A DNA stretch of 64,000 nucleotides from Marimicrobium sp913061115 (lineage in GTDB: Bacteria > Pseudomonadota > Gammaproteobacteria > Pseudomonadales > Halieaceae): NCBI RefSeq assembly GCF_047729875.1, contig NZ_CP159826.1:558001-622000 (forward strand), in the 5' to 3' direction. Both the position numbers and the translations under genes were made by a program. The stretch's first letter is position 1. Every line of letters begins with the position of its first letter. Below the pieces are notes generated by a model that ran no database searches, was not told the DNA's origin, and saw only the letters and a program-made list of their open reading frames with translations. Below, in pieces: positions 52,286 through 61,705 of this stretch.

Positions 52286-55264
52286 TTACATTTCATAGCC
52301 CGGCCCGTAACAGGCGGACGATAAAGATAGGGTGACCCGGGTGCCGCATTGAGCATCCTGGCTTACTGGGCTCGTGAGATGAACTTTGCCATTCATGTCA
52401 TCCATAATGCTAAATACCAGTGCCAGCCCCAGTCCGGTGCCAACACCGGGATCCTTGGTGGTGAAGAAAGGCTCGAAGACCTGGGCCTGTAGTGCCTGTG
52501 GAATGCCGCTGCCGTTGTCTTCCACATCAATTTGTACTTGATCACCACCTGTACTGGCCCGTATATGCACCTCCCCGTTGTTGTCACAAGCGTCTCTGGC
52601 GTTACCCAGCAGGTTGATAAACACCTGTAACAGGCGCTGGCTATCTGCCAGTACCAGTAATTCCCGGTCGCACTGATTGTCAAACTGCACCGGCGTGGCT
52701 TCTCTGTCTAAGGCCAACAAATGAATGGCTTCGTCCACACAGTCTGCTAGGTTGGCGGGCGCCAGTTTAGTCTTTTCCAAAGATGAGCCCGCGTGTGAAA
52801 AGTTCATCAGTGATTCTACTATCCGCGTGACCCGACTGGTTTGCTTAAGGATATCCTGCGCCATGATGCGGATTTCCTTCGGGTCTGATTCGTACTCGAG
52901 ATTTTGTGCAAGACACGCGATGCCAGTGACTGGGTTGCCGATTTCATGAGCGACACCGGCGGCGAGACGACCAATTGACGCCAAGCGTTCATTTTGTAGC
53001 AGCTCTTCTTCCAGTAATTCGATGTCGGTAATGTCCTCCACCATGATGACTGTATTGCTATCATGGTTGTCCTTGATCAGTGTTTTGTGCAGATCAACCC
53101 AGCGTGAAGGACTGTTCTCCATAGCGACTTCTTTTTTTATCACCGTTTCAGTGTCCCCTCGCAGAAACCCTTCAAGAATAGAGCCCCATGGATGCGGGAT
53201 GTTGCCCAATAAAGATCCCAGAACATCAGTTGGCGCGATTCCGGTGATCCGCTGCATACTTTGATTCCACATGAGTAGCTCGCCGTCGGCACTAATCGAG
53301 CAAGCGCCTATAGGGAGTTTGTCCAGTGTTTCTCTGTGGTGTCTGCGCAGATTATCCAGATCCGCCGCCAATCCTGTAAAATGGGGTTTGGTCTGATCGA
53401 GGGTTCGCTCCATCAGGTGGATGTCTTCGGTGTCGGTGTGCGCGCCAGGCAGGAAGGGAATGCGGCCTTCGATGATACGGTGGGCGACGGCAGGACCCAG
53501 TAGCCCCGACAAATTTGCTTCTAGTCGCGCGCGCAGGCGCCTCAGAGCATAGGGCCTGGTCTCAGAGGACGAAAATTGTAGTTCACTTAGCGCTCTTTCG
53601 ACTTCGGATTTTGCAGTGTTTTCTCCCAGAGACAACGCCAGGCGCTGGCTGAATGCTGCAGGGCTGTAGACGGACAATATCCGACGTGTAGGTCGGGCGA
53701 GGTCGTCCATAGAGCAAATCTCTGCGGCAATTTTTTCCTCGTCTGAGCTCCTTCTTGTCACAAGCGAAATGACAATGAACAAGGCGGTATTGATTCCCAA
53801 TGAAACCAGAGCAGTGGCTGTCGACAACTTATCGTTGTGCCCTAGCACCTTGGAGTAGAGCGAGGTGAGCAGTTCCGGGTTTTGTCCGCCGAACAGCGGT
53901 AACAGCATTGAGAAAAACCAGATGCCCAGTCCGCCGCTGAGACCAACGAGGAGGCCGGTGCGGTTGGCTCGGGGCCAATAGGGAGTAGCAATGATGCCTG
54001 GCAGAAACTGTAGTGTGCCAATGAACGCCACCAACGCCAGCTGCGAGAGGCTTTGCCGACCGTTTAGTGTCGTAAAAAAGATATACCCGGCCAGAATAAG
54101 AATCGTAATTAGACCCCGGCGCAGCCATTTGAGCTGAACATAGATATCTTGTCTTCGATTGATTTGCAGCGGACGAAAAGGCAGCACCAGGTGATTGAGA
54201 CACATATTGGACAGTGCCAGTGTCGTGATGATAATAGTGGCACTGGAGGCTGATAGGCCCGCTACAAAGGCGGCGGTACTGATCGCACCGGACTGCAGGG
54301 CCATGCCAATCGCCAGCCCAGTGTAGTCCATCGGCAACTCGTGGCCCAGCTTGACCCCTGCCCAGGTCACCGGAAGAATGGGCAGACTCAGTAACAGCAG
54401 ATAGAGCGGAAGCCCCCAAGTGGCAATGCGCAAGCCGCGACTGTCGTTGTTTTCGGCAAAAGCCATATGAAAGATGTGGGGCATACACACTGCGCCCGCG
54501 AAAAATATCAGCAACAGGGCGCGGGCATCGTCGCCCTGGATAGGCTGGGCCAGTTGATTGCTCATCTGCGGATTTTCAAGTAACCACTGTTCCAGCCCCG
54601 CAATGCCCCCGAATACGGCGTAAACCGCTGCGAAGAAAAGAATCAACATAGCACTTAACTTGACTAGCGATTCAAACGCGATGGCAGTCACTAAACCGGT
54701 GTTACGGTGCTGAGATGATACATGGCGAGTACCGAACAGGATGGAAAATACTGTGATGATGACGCAAAAAAGAAATGCCAGCAGGTTATTTCGATTTCCA
54801 CCGAACGACTCGGTCGCACTGTCACCAGCAAGGATATGGATGCTCTCGGATACTGCCTGAATTTGGAGCGCGAGCAGCGGCAGCAGTGTGATGCACATAG
54901 CAACGGTCACCGCAGACCCGACCCAAGGGCTGCGAAAACGGAACGTCAGGACGTCTGCCAGAGAAGCGAGTTGATAGACCCTGCACAGTCGCAACAGAGG
55001 CATCAACAGTACGAGGGGCAACACAAACATTAAGACCACGCCGAGGTAGTACAGTAAAAAGTTGTAGCCGAACTGGTGGGCCATGGCGATCACGCCATTG
55101 CTGGCCATTGCTCCAGCGAATACACCTAGAGAAAGGACATAGACGGCGGGGTGATGGGTAATGCGTTTCGGGATGATGCCGCGGTCGGCCAGATAAGCCA
55201 CTGCAAACAAGCCGGTAAGATAAGCAATAATAACCAGCAGTATTTGACTGAGGCTAAAGATCAT
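52286..55264 (-). CDS. cbrA: Sensor histidine kinase CbrA with sodium:solute symporter domain
   Basis: 992 residues. About 13 membrane helices of an SSS (PutP-like) transporter module in the first 510 residues, a linker, a PAS domain (about 645-745, LPIGACSISADGELLMWNQ), HisKA with RLAAGVAHEIGNPVTG (phospho-His), and HATPase with NLLGNARDAC, DNGSGIP and GTGLGLAL. This is the unique CbrA architecture; in Pseudomonas the transporter part carries histidine. It controls CbrB and through it the CrcZ-type RNA and catabolite repression. The start overlaps a small upstream membrane ORF by 11 bases. Confidence 0.93.
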   Translation of the reverse strand: MIFSLSQILLVIIAYLTGLFAVAYLADRGIIPKRITHHPAVYVLSLGVFAGAMASNGVIAMAHQFGYNFLLYYLGVVLMFVLPLVLLMPLLRLCRVYQLASLADVLTFRFRSPWVGSAVTVAMCITLLPLLALQIQAVSESIHILAGDSATESFGGNRNNLLAFLFCVIITVFSILFGTRHVSSQHRNTGLVTAIAFESLVKLSAMLILFFAAVYAVFGGIAGLEQWLLENPQMSNQLAQPIQGDDARALLLIFFAGAVCMPHIFHMAFAENNDSRGLRIATWGLPLYLLLLSLPILPVTWAGVKLGHELPMDYTGLAIGMALQSGAISTAAFVAGLSASSATIIITTLALSNMCLNHLVLPFRPLQINRRQDIYVQLKWLRRGLITILILAGYIFFTTLNGRQSLSQLALVAFIGTLQFLPGIIATPYWPRANRTGLLVGLSGGLGIWFFSMLLPLFGGQNPELLTSLYSKVLGHNDKLSTATALVSLGINTALFIVISLVTRRSSDEEKIAAEICSMDDLARPTRRILSVYSPAAFSQRLALSLGENTAKSEVERALSELQFSSSETRPYALRRLRARLEANLSGLLGPAVAHRIIEGRIPFLPGAHTDTEDIHLMERTLDQTKPHFTGLAADLDNLRRHHRETLDKLPIGACSISADGELLMWNQSMQRITGIAPTDVLGSLLGNIPHPWGSILEGFLRGDTETVIKKEVAMENSPSRWVDLHKTLIKDNHDSNTVIMVEDITDIELLEEELLQNERLASIGRLAAGVAHEIGNPVTGIACLAQNLEYESDPKEIRIMAQDILKQTSRVTRIVESLMNFSHAGSSLEKTKLAPANLADCVDEAIHLLALDREATPVQFDNQCDRELLVLADSQRLLQVFINLLGNARDACDNNGEVHIRASTGGDQVQIDVEDNGSGIPQALQAQVFEPFFTTKDPGVGTGLGLALVFSIMDDMNGKVHLTSPVSQDAQCGTRVTLSLSSACYGPGYEM

Positions 55265-55430
55265 CTGGATATCTCTTGCGCTGGTTCCAGTAGGCTGCTG
55301 CCACGATCAACAGCCACAACTGGTAGGGCCGGTACCAGGCGACTTCTGAACTGACCACCCAGCTCTCGATCGCGGGAAAAAAAATCAGCACAACGCCGAC
55401 AGTCAGTAACAGGAAGCGGTTGATATACAT
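55254..55430 (-). CDS. Small membrane protein upstream of cbrA (CbrX-like)
   Basis: 58 codons, below common ORF cut-offs. MYINRFLLLTVGVVLIFFPA forms one hydrophobic helix, then SSEVAWYRPYQLWLLIVAAA forms a second, ending WNQRKRYPDDL. The stop TAG (55256-55254) lies inside the cbrA start region, giving an 11-base overlap that suggests translational coupling. Pseudomonas has a small ORF (cbrX) at this position between gluQ and cbrA; the identification rests on position, size and topology, not on alignment. Confidence 0.7.
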   Translation of the reverse strand: MYINRFLLLTVGVVLIFFPAIESWVVSSEVAWYRPYQLWLLIVAAAYWNQRKRYPDDL

Positions 55431-55532
55431 GATCCAAGTTCCCCCATTAGTAGCCGTTACTGTATTGATGAAAACATTGCTGAAACGCTGTCTGGCATTG
55501 GATACTACTGAAGCGACTGCTGTGCGTAAAGT

Positions 55533-56435
55533 TCATGCACTCAGGCCAATGCTGGCGGCAGGGATGGACGACACGGCTGGGACCTGCTCGAGTGACCAGT
55601 GCTCGATAGCGTAGGCTAGCAGTTGTTCGACGCTCGCCAGCGCCGCCGGTGGTTCGCATTGGTGCAGGAAGCGCAAGGCACAGAGCAGGTTACTGTGAGC
55701 CATGCGGTTGTCCAGTGCGGGCGCGTGGTTCTGTTTGCTAAATTTTTGTCCCTGCCCAGTTGTTATGACAGGAAGGTGGCAATAGCGGGGAGTAGGATAA
55801 TCCAAGCGTTGCTGCAGAAAGATCTGGCGTGGTGTTGAGTCGAGCAGGTCCGACCCGCGCACAACGTGGGTGATACCCTGCTCGGCATCGTCGACGACCA
55901 CTGCTAGCTGATAGGCATACAGTTTGTCCTTTCGTTTTACCACGAAATCTTGCAGAGATTGACCCAGCAATGTGTGCTCTGGCCCTTGCAGTCTATCTGT
56001 GAACAGAATGTCCTGTTCACAAGGAACACTGATTCTGACAGCAGCAGGGCCGGATATTTTTGTCTGAGATGTTCGGCAATTGCCCTGACAGGCGCCGCTT
56101 GTGCTCAGTATTGCGCGGGTGCAGTCACAGGGGAAAAGGTTGCCGCGATCCGCTAGATGAGTGAGCGCAGCGGCGTATGCTGAGGTCCGTGTACTCTGGT
56201 ACAGGATATTTTCGTCCCAGTGTAAGCCGTGACATTGCAGGCTGTGGAGGATGCTGTCGGCAGCGCCAGGTTCCTCGCGGGGAAGGTCAAGGTCTTCCAT
56301 GCGGACCAGCCAGCTGCCAGTGGAGTGACGAGCGTCTAGAAAGCTTGCTAGGGCAGCAATCAGAGAGCCTAGGTGCAGCGGACCGGTGGGCGAGGGCGCG
56401 AAACGCCCTCGGTACTGTATGTTAGAGCGGGGCAC
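55533..56435 (-). CDS. gluQ: Glutamyl-Q tRNA(Asp) synthetase
   Basis: 300 residues, a truncated GluRS-like protein lacking the anticodon-binding domain. FAPSPTGPLHLGSLIAAL (HIGH motif), a Cys/Cys zinc region (FPCDCTRAIL, GACQGNC), DDAEQGITHVVRGSDLLDSTPRQ and KFSKQN (KMSKS equivalent). Glutamylates queuosine in tRNA-Asp. Between dksA and cbrA, as in Pseudomonas. Confidence 0.95.
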   Translation of the reverse strand: MPRSNIQYRGRFAPSPTGPLHLGSLIAALASFLDARHSTGSWLVRMEDLDLPREEPGAADSILHSLQCHGLHWDENILYQSTRTSAYAAALTHLADRGNLFPCDCTRAILSTSGACQGNCRTSQTKISGPAAVRISVPCEQDILFTDRLQGPEHTLLGQSLQDFVVKRKDKLYAYQLAVVVDDAEQGITHVVRGSDLLDSTPRQIFLQQRLDYPTPRYCHLPVITTGQGQKFSKQNHAPALDNRMAHSNLLCALRFLHQCEPPAALASVEQLLAYAIEHWSLEQVPAVSSIPAASIGLSA

Positions 56436-56453
56436 CGTTAGCGCCCGCAGAGC

Positions 56454-57212
56454 TTAGCCCATTTCCTGTTTTTCTTTGATCTCGGCCAGCGTCTTGCAAT
56501 CGATACATTGGGTCGCAGTCGGTCTGGCTTCGAGACGCTTGATGCCTATATCAACGCCACAGGCCTCACAGTATCCGTAGTCGTCAACATCAATGAGCTC
56601 CATAGTGGAGTCGATCTTCTTGATCAGCTTGCGCTCTCTGTCTCGTGTGCGCAATTCCAGACTGAATTCTTCTTCCTGAGTGGCTCGATCGGCTGGATCA
56701 GGGAAGTTGGCAGCTTCATCTTTCATATGGTTTACAGTGCGATCCACTTCTTGCATCAAATCGCTCTTCCAATTCAGCAAGATCGTCTTAAAATGCTCGC
56801 GCTGTTGCTCATTCATGTACTTTTCGCCCCGTTTCGGTTTGTAGGGCTCGAAATTGTTGAACTCAAGGCCGACTGAATTCTTGGGCGCTTTGGGTCTTTT
56901 GACTGTTTTAGTCGCAGTAGCGGCCTTAGCGCCCTTAGCGGGTTTGACCGTTTTAGTCGCAGCGGCGGCCTTAGCGGGTTTGACCGTTTTAGTCGCAGTG
57001 GCGGCCTTAGCAGGTTTGCTTGTTTTAGTCACAGCGGCGGCCTTAGCGGGTTTGCTTGTTTTAGTCGCAGCGGCGGCCTTAGCGGGTTTGCCTGTTTTAG
57101 TCGCAGCAGCGGCCTTAACGGGTTTGACCGCTTTAGTCGCAGCGGCGGCTTTAGCGGGTTTGACCGCTTTAGTCGTTTTGGTCGTTTTCGGTGTTTTGGC
57201 TGCTCGAGGCAT
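56454..57212 (-). CDS. dksA: RNA polymerase-binding factor DksA with Lys/Ala-rich N-terminal repeat extension
   Basis: 252 residues versus about 150 for ordinary DksA. The C-terminal 145 or so are canonical: FEPYKPKRGEKYMNEQQREHF, a coiled coil (LNWKSDLMQEVDRTVNH, then DPADRATQEEEFSLELR with the tip Asp/Ala residues) and the zinc finger C..C...C..C (CEACGVDIG, ATQCIDCK). The first 105 or so residues are tandem 12-residue units KTVKPAKAAAAT, histone-H1/AlgP-like. ATG 57212 (MPRAAKTPKTT) is chosen; the frame is also open upstream. DksA tunes RNA polymerase with ppGpp; the basic tail may add nucleic-acid binding (inference). Confidence 0.9.
   Translation of the reverse strand: MPRAAKTPKTTKTTKAVKPAKAAAATKAVKPVKAAAATKTGKPAKAAAATKTSKPAKAAAVTKTSKPAKAATATKTVKPAKAAAATKTVKPAKGAKAATATKTVKRPKAPKNSVGLEFNNFEPYKPKRGEKYMNEQQREHFKTILLNWKSDLMQEVDRTVNHMKDEAANFPDPADRATQEEEFSLELRTRDRERKLIKKIDSTMELIDVDDYGYCEACGVDIGIKRLEARPTATQCIDCKTLAEIKEKQEMG
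56890..57180 (-). repeat. 36-bp tandem repeats in the 5' part of dksA
   Basis: About eight in-frame 36-base units encoding K(T/S)xKPAKAAAAT. Units are highly similar at DNA level, so number probably varies. The long antisense frame covering this stretch on the plus strand is a by-product of the repeat and GC bias. Confidence 0.88.
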
Positions 57213-57417
57213 GGTTATTTTTCCATACGGCAAAGGTAACTTGACAATGTCTACAATTCTTCTGGTAAGGGCTGCCAAGAGGGGCCCAAATCCGAGGGCG
57301 GAGAAGCTACCAGATAACAGCGGGTCCTGCCAGTATTTCCTTACGCTTTTTCTCGCTTGCTATCACCCCCAATCAGCAGTTGCTAGTATGGCCGGCTTGC
57401 CACAGTCGAGGTTATCT

Positions 57418-58605
57418 ATGTTGGATCCGAGAAAATCCATTTATAGGCCAGGGGGCTTTTCCCAGCGCATGGCTGAAATTGAGCCATTCAGGGTGGTGGA
57501 AGTGTTGGCTCGAGCAACGCAGTTGGCAGCGGGCGGTGCCGACATTGTGCACATGGCGGCTGGCGAGCCCGATTTTGTTACCGCGGCGCCCATCGTAGAA
57601 GCGGGTCAGGCCGCTCTCGCGCGCGGTGCGACGCACTATTCCCAGGCTGCCGGCATTCCACAACTGCGCGAGGCGTTGTCACGGCATTACGCTGACGTCT
57701 ACGGTTTAGACATTGCACCTTCGCGTATCCTCATTACGCCCGGTGCTTCCGGTGCCCTGTTATTGATTGCGGCACTGTTAATGAACCCCGGTGACGGCAT
57801 GCTTATGACCGACCCCGGTTATCCCTGCAATCGACACTTTATGCGCCTGGTGGAAGGGCGTGGGCAATTGGTGCCGGTGGGTGCTGGCAGCAACTACCAA
57901 TTGAATGCCGAACTGGTCCAGGCCCACTGGCAGGACAATACTATCGGGGCCATGGTGGCTTCACCGGCAAACCCCACCGGCACTGCGCTGTCCCAGGAGG
58001 AACTGACGGGTCTGTCGGGGGCCGTGCGATCGCGTAATGGCTATCTACTGGTAGATGAGATTTATCATGGGCTGGTTTATGACGGATCGGCTCCATCGGT
58101 ATTGGAAGTCGACCCCGATGCGTTCGTTATCAATAGCTTTTCGAAATACTTCGGCATGACGGGTTGGCGTCTGGGTTGGCTGGTAGCGCCAGAGGCGGCG
58201 ACGGCTGAGATGGAGAAGCTGTCTCAGAATTTATTTATTTCGATGTCTACCATGGCCCAGTATGCAGCGCTAGCAGGTTTTGAGCCGGGGACACGGGAGA
58301 TACTGGAACAGCGCCGGGAGATATTTGGTCAGCGCAGGGACTACCTGTTATCAGCGGTGCAGGAACTGGGCTTTTTGGTGCCCTGTCATCCACAGGGGGC
58401 TTTCTATATCTATGCTGATGCCAGCCGTTTTACCGACGATAGTCAGCAATTTTGCCTGAACTTACTCGAGGAGCACGGCATCGCTCTGACGCCGGGTGTG
58501 GATTTCGGTCATCACCTGGCTAGTCAGCATGTGCGTTTCTCCTACACGACGAGCATGGATCGTCTGGAGCTTGCTGTGGAGCGGCTGGCGAAGGTGTTGG
58601 GTTGA
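57418..58605 (+). CDS. PLP-dependent class I/II aminotransferase
   Basis: 395 residues. Fold-type I aminotransferase: MAAGEPDFVTAAPIVEA, HYSQAAGIPQLREALS, ITPGASGALLLIA, SPANPTGTALS, LVDEIYHGLVYD and the PLP Lys in INSFSKYFGMTGWRLGW, closing with VRFSYTTSMDRLELA. Aspartate/aromatic-type family; substrate not certain. ATG at 57418 with GAGG 6-10 bases upstream is the start; the much longer open frame upstream is antisense to the dksA repeats. Confidence 0.88.
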   Translation: MLDPRKSIYRPGGFSQRMAEIEPFRVVEVLARATQLAAGGADIVHMAAGEPDFVTAAPIVEAGQAALARGATHYSQAAGIPQLREALSRHYADVYGLDIAPSRILITPGASGALLLIAALLMNPGDGMLMTDPGYPCNRHFMRLVEGRGQLVPVGAGSNYQLNAELVQAHWQDNTIGAMVASPANPTGTALSQEELTGLSGAVRSRNGYLLVDEIYHGLVYDGSAPSVLEVDPDAFVINSFSKYFGMTGWRLGWLVAPEAATAEMEKLSQNLFISMSTMAQYAALAGFEPGTREILEQRREIFGQRRDYLLSAVQELGFLVPCHPQGAFYIYADASRFTDDSQQFCLNLLEEHGIALTPGVDFGHHLASQHVRFSYTTSMDRLELAVERLAKVLG

Positions 58606-58717
58606 TAGAGGCACACAAGTGTTGCTTTTCTCAGGTTCGCGTTAGGATACTCAAGACAAAGCGGTATCGTGGAAATTCCGGTGCCAGAATTAAGCAACTT
58701 CAGCGGAGATGCCACCT

Positions 58718-59440
58718 ATGGTCAGGGCGCTCAACCCAAGGCAGTTAACGGGACTGGATGAAACGCATCTTGTCATGCTCGCCGACGGCCATCGTTTACA
58801 AAGCGAGGTAGCTCGAGCCTTTACGGTGCTCCAGTCAGATGCCCGCAACGCTGGCTTCGAACTGTCGATAGCCAGTAGTTTTCGACCTTTCTACCGCCAA
58901 CTCGCCATTTGGAACGGCAAGGCCGCCGGCACCCGACCGATACACGATGATCATGGTCGCCCTATATCGATCGAACGATTGTCCCGCACGGAACAGCTCC
59001 ATGCGATCTTGCGTTACTCGGCAATGCCTGGTACGTCGCGGCATCACTGGGGCACGGATCTAGATGTGTACGACGCTGCGGCCGTGCCTTCAGAGTATCT
59101 GTTGCAGTTATCCCCCGATGAAGTTGCTGCAGGCGGTGTATTCGATCGGCTGCATTGTTGGCTGGATGCGAGATTGGCCGCTGGTGAGTCACACGGATTT
59201 TTTCGACCCTATGGGAAAGATCGCGGCGGTGTTGCACCCGAGCGCTGGCACCTGAGCTACGCGCCGTTGTCAGTTGCGTGTGCTGCGCAGTTTAACAGTG
59301 CAGCACTGGCTTTTTGTTGGGGCTGTGAGGCCGTTGAAGAGGAGATGCTATTAAAAGCGGAGGTTGACGCAGATTTGCCGCAAATCTTGGCGCGGTATGT
59401 TGCTGTGCCCGAAGATTGGTGTCCCACTATCTTGTTGTAA
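58718..59440 (+). CDS. M15-family D-alanyl-D-alanine carboxypeptidase (VanY-like)
   Basis: About 240 residues, no obvious signal peptide. Zinc and catalytic motifs of the family: SSFRPFYRQ, SRHHWGTDLDVYD (SxHxxGxAxD-like, with the zinc His and Asp) and APERWHLSYAPL (second zinc His in E-WH). Expected to trim peptidoglycan stem peptides; the lack of an export signal suggests a recycling or cytoplasmic role, or a non-classical route. GGAG at 58705-58708 sits 9 bases before ATG 58718, so that start is preferred over ATG 58709. Confidence 0.85.
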   Translation: MVRALNPRQLTGLDETHLVMLADGHRLQSEVARAFTVLQSDARNAGFELSIASSFRPFYRQLAIWNGKAAGTRPIHDDHGRPISIERLSRTEQLHAILRYSAMPGTSRHHWGTDLDVYDAAAVPSEYLLQLSPDEVAAGGVFDRLHCWLDARLAAGESHGFFRPYGKDRGGVAPERWHLSYAPLSVACAAQFNSAALAFCWGCEAVEEEMLLKAEVDADLPQILARYVAVPEDWCPTILL

Positions 59441-59494
59441 ACACCCCTCTGTGAATCGTGATGTGATATCGAGAGGGGGACTGTGTGCTGGACG

Positions 59495-60139
59495 TTACTC
59501 GCTCGCCTTCGCTTCAGTGTGTAGGTGCCCGAAGTGATGATTGTAATCTAGTTCGGCAGCGGCAATGACTTTTAGGGCTTCCTCGCGACCATAGACAAGG
59601 TCCACCTTAACGTTGTTCTCTTTGCCTGGAACCATTTTGTAGGTAGAAAAGTAATGCTGCAGGCGCTCGGTTTTGATCGCTGGCAGGTCAGCGATGTCGT
59701 GCACATCGCCCCAGATGTTGTCTCCCTCAAGCACCGCCACAATTTTGTCGTCGGCTTCGCCGCCATCAATCATTTGAATGCCACCCACCACTCGGGCTTT
59801 TAGCAGAATGTCTGCGCGGGTGATGTGACGCTCGGAAAACACGCAGATGTCCAGTGGGTCGCCGTCCGCAACCTCCACTCCCGGGCAGCGCTTGGCGACT
59901 TCTTCCGCACAGTAAGTCCGCGGAATGAAACCATAGAGAGCCGGTGGACTTGATGTCGTGCGCTGAGGCCGGTCTACCATCAGGAAGCCCGATGCTTTAT
60001 CCAGCTCATATTTGACGACGTCAGAAGGTGTCATTTCGATGTAAACCTGAACGATATCTTTGGGCGCGTCATCCGCCCGCACGTGCAGGCCATGCCAGGG
60101 GTGGCGGCGCCATCGATTAAACTCACTATTGCTATACAT
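59495..60139 (-). CDS. ppa: Inorganic pyrophosphatase, family I
   Basis: 214 residues. Hydrolyses PPi. Motifs: YELDKASGFLMVDRPQ, YGFIPRTYC and the metal-binding DGDPLDICVFS signature, followed by DKIVAVLEGD and LQHYFSTYK. Longer N-terminus than the E. coli enzyme and closer to the type in which residues such as MYSNSEFNRWRRHPWHG precede the core. GAGG lies upstream of the ATG. Next to a PPi-type phosphofructokinase on the same strand. Confidence 0.93.
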   Translation of the reverse strand: MYSNSEFNRWRRHPWHGLHVRADDAPKDIVQVYIEMTPSDVVKYELDKASGFLMVDRPQRTTSSPPALYGFIPRTYCAEEVAKRCPGVEVADGDPLDICVFSERHITRADILLKARVVGGIQMIDGGEADDKIVAVLEGDNIWGDVHDIADLPAIKTERLQHYFSTYKMVPGKENNVKVDLVYGREEALKVIAAAELDYNHHFGHLHTEAKASE

Positions 60140-60259
60140 GGTTTTACCTCGAATTCATGGGGGTTGGTTGCAAGATTCAGACGGGGCGCAGTGTACAGAT
60201 AACAGCAGGCAAAATCTTGCCCGAGTCGAGAAAAATTAGTGGTTATGTAGGGTTTATCG

Positions 60260-61522
60260 CTACAATTTGAACGGAGTTTTTAGTTTTCGTGGCACGGATA
60301 TGTTTTTCAATCGGACATAGTTTGGCAAACCGTTGCGGTATTCTGGATAGGCCTCCCCCGCGATGAGAGGCGTCAGATAGGCTTTTGCTGCATCGGTAAT
60401 ACCAAAACCGTCGCGGCTGATGTAGTTGCGTGGCATCTTTTTCTCGCGATTGGCCACATCTTCCAGAGATGCCTCACCGATGGACCAGCTGTAGCGTTTT
60501 CCTTTGCCGCGCACGATGCAGGGCATAATGGCATTGTCGCCACGCAGGGCAAACGTAACAGCAGCCTCGCCCACTGCATAAGCTTGATCCACATCAGTCT
60601 GGGAGGCAATATGCCGTGCCGAGCGTTGCAGATAATCCGCCACCGCCCAGTGATATTTGTAACCGAACTCTAATTTAATCATCTGCGCTAACTGCGGGGC
60701 TAGCCCGCCCAGTTGGCTGTGGCCAAAGGCATCTTTGAGCCCGGACTCTGCCAGGAAGGTGCCGTCCTTGTATTGGGCTCCCTCTGAGGCGACGATGACA
60801 CAGTAGCCGTGACGTTTGACGGTGCGCTGTACTTTCGCCATGAACTTGTCTCGGTCAAAGGCGATTTCTGGAAACAGAATTATGTGCGGGGCATCGCCTT
60901 TTTGCGTCGCGGCTAAACCACTGGCTGCAGCAATCCAGCCGGCATGGCGCCCCATAACTTCCAGGATGAAGACTTTGGTGGAGGTCTCACACATTGAGGC
61001 TACATCCATCGCCGCTTCGCGCGTGGAGATGGCGATGTACTTCGCCACAGAACCAAATCCTGGGCAGTTGTCGGTCAGCGGAAGGTCATTATCGATCGTT
61101 TTTGGTATGTGGATGGCTTGCAGTGGATAACCGGTGGCCTGGCCCAACTGAGAGACCTTTAGGCAGGTGTCAGCAGAGTCTCCCCCTCCGTTATAAAAGA
61201 AGTAGCCGATGTTGTGCGCCTTGAACACCTCAAGAAGCCGTTCATACTCGGCAGGGTTTTCCTGCAGACTTTTCAGTTTGTGGCGGCAGGAGCCGAAAGC
61301 ACCTGCGGGCGTTGTCAGCAGCCCATGAATGGCGGCGGCGCTTTCCTTGCTGGTATCGATCAGGTCCTCTTGCAGCGCGCCAATGATGCCGTTGCGGCCA
61401 GCGTAGACCTTGCCGATCTGTGAGCGATGCTTCCTGGCGGTCTCAATGACGCCACAGGCAGAAGCATTAATCACAGCCGTGACGCCGCCAGACTGGGCGT
61501 AGAAGGCATTTCTCTTTGGCAT
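60260..61522 (-). CDS. 6-phosphofructokinase, probably pyrophosphate-dependent
   Basis: 420 residues. Interconverts fructose 6-phosphate and fructose 1,6-bisphosphate. The ATP-type GGDGS loop is replaced by NGGGDSADTCLKVS, followed by IHIPKTIDNDLPLTDNCPGFGS and EVMGRHAGWIAAAS; this pattern and the length of about 420 fit the PPi-PFK clade known in methylotrophs and other gammaproteobacteria, where the reaction is reversible. ATG at 61522 (MPKRNAFYAQSGG). Adjacent ppa could set the PPi level on which this enzyme depends. Confidence 0.88.
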   Translation of the reverse strand: MPKRNAFYAQSGGVTAVINASACGVIETARKHRSQIGKVYAGRNGIIGALQEDLIDTSKESAAAIHGLLTTPAGAFGSCRHKLKSLQENPAEYERLLEVFKAHNIGYFFYNGGGDSADTCLKVSQLGQATGYPLQAIHIPKTIDNDLPLTDNCPGFGSVAKYIAISTREAAMDVASMCETSTKVFILEVMGRHAGWIAAASGLAATQKGDAPHIILFPEIAFDRDKFMAKVQRTVKRHGYCVIVASEGAQYKDGTFLAESGLKDAFGHSQLGGLAPQLAQMIKLEFGYKYHWAVADYLQRSARHIASQTDVDQAYAVGEAAVTFALRGDNAIMPCIVRGKGKRYSWSIGEASLEDVANREKKMPRNYISRDGFGITDAAKAYLTPLIAGEAYPEYRNGLPNYVRLKNISVPRKLKTPFKL

Positions 61523-61705
61523 GTATTGTCGGTTCCTGATGGAGGGAGCGCGCATGCTCCGGCTACGTTAATGAGGTTGTTTGGTTTCGGCTTAGAGTGT
61601 ACGGCAATTGGCACAACTTGTGCACTGCCGCGATGGTTTTGCTTCGCTGACTGTAGCGGTCGACAAGCACATGCTATTATGCGCCTTTTATGCAGGGAGC
61701 AGTTG

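Noticed and set aside
56854..57417. Long plus-strand open frame extending the aminotransferase N-terminus by about 188 residues
   Set aside because: It is antisense to the repetitive dksA 5' region and consists of Leu/Val/Ala periodicity forced by the repeats; a good start with ribosome binding site exists at 57418.
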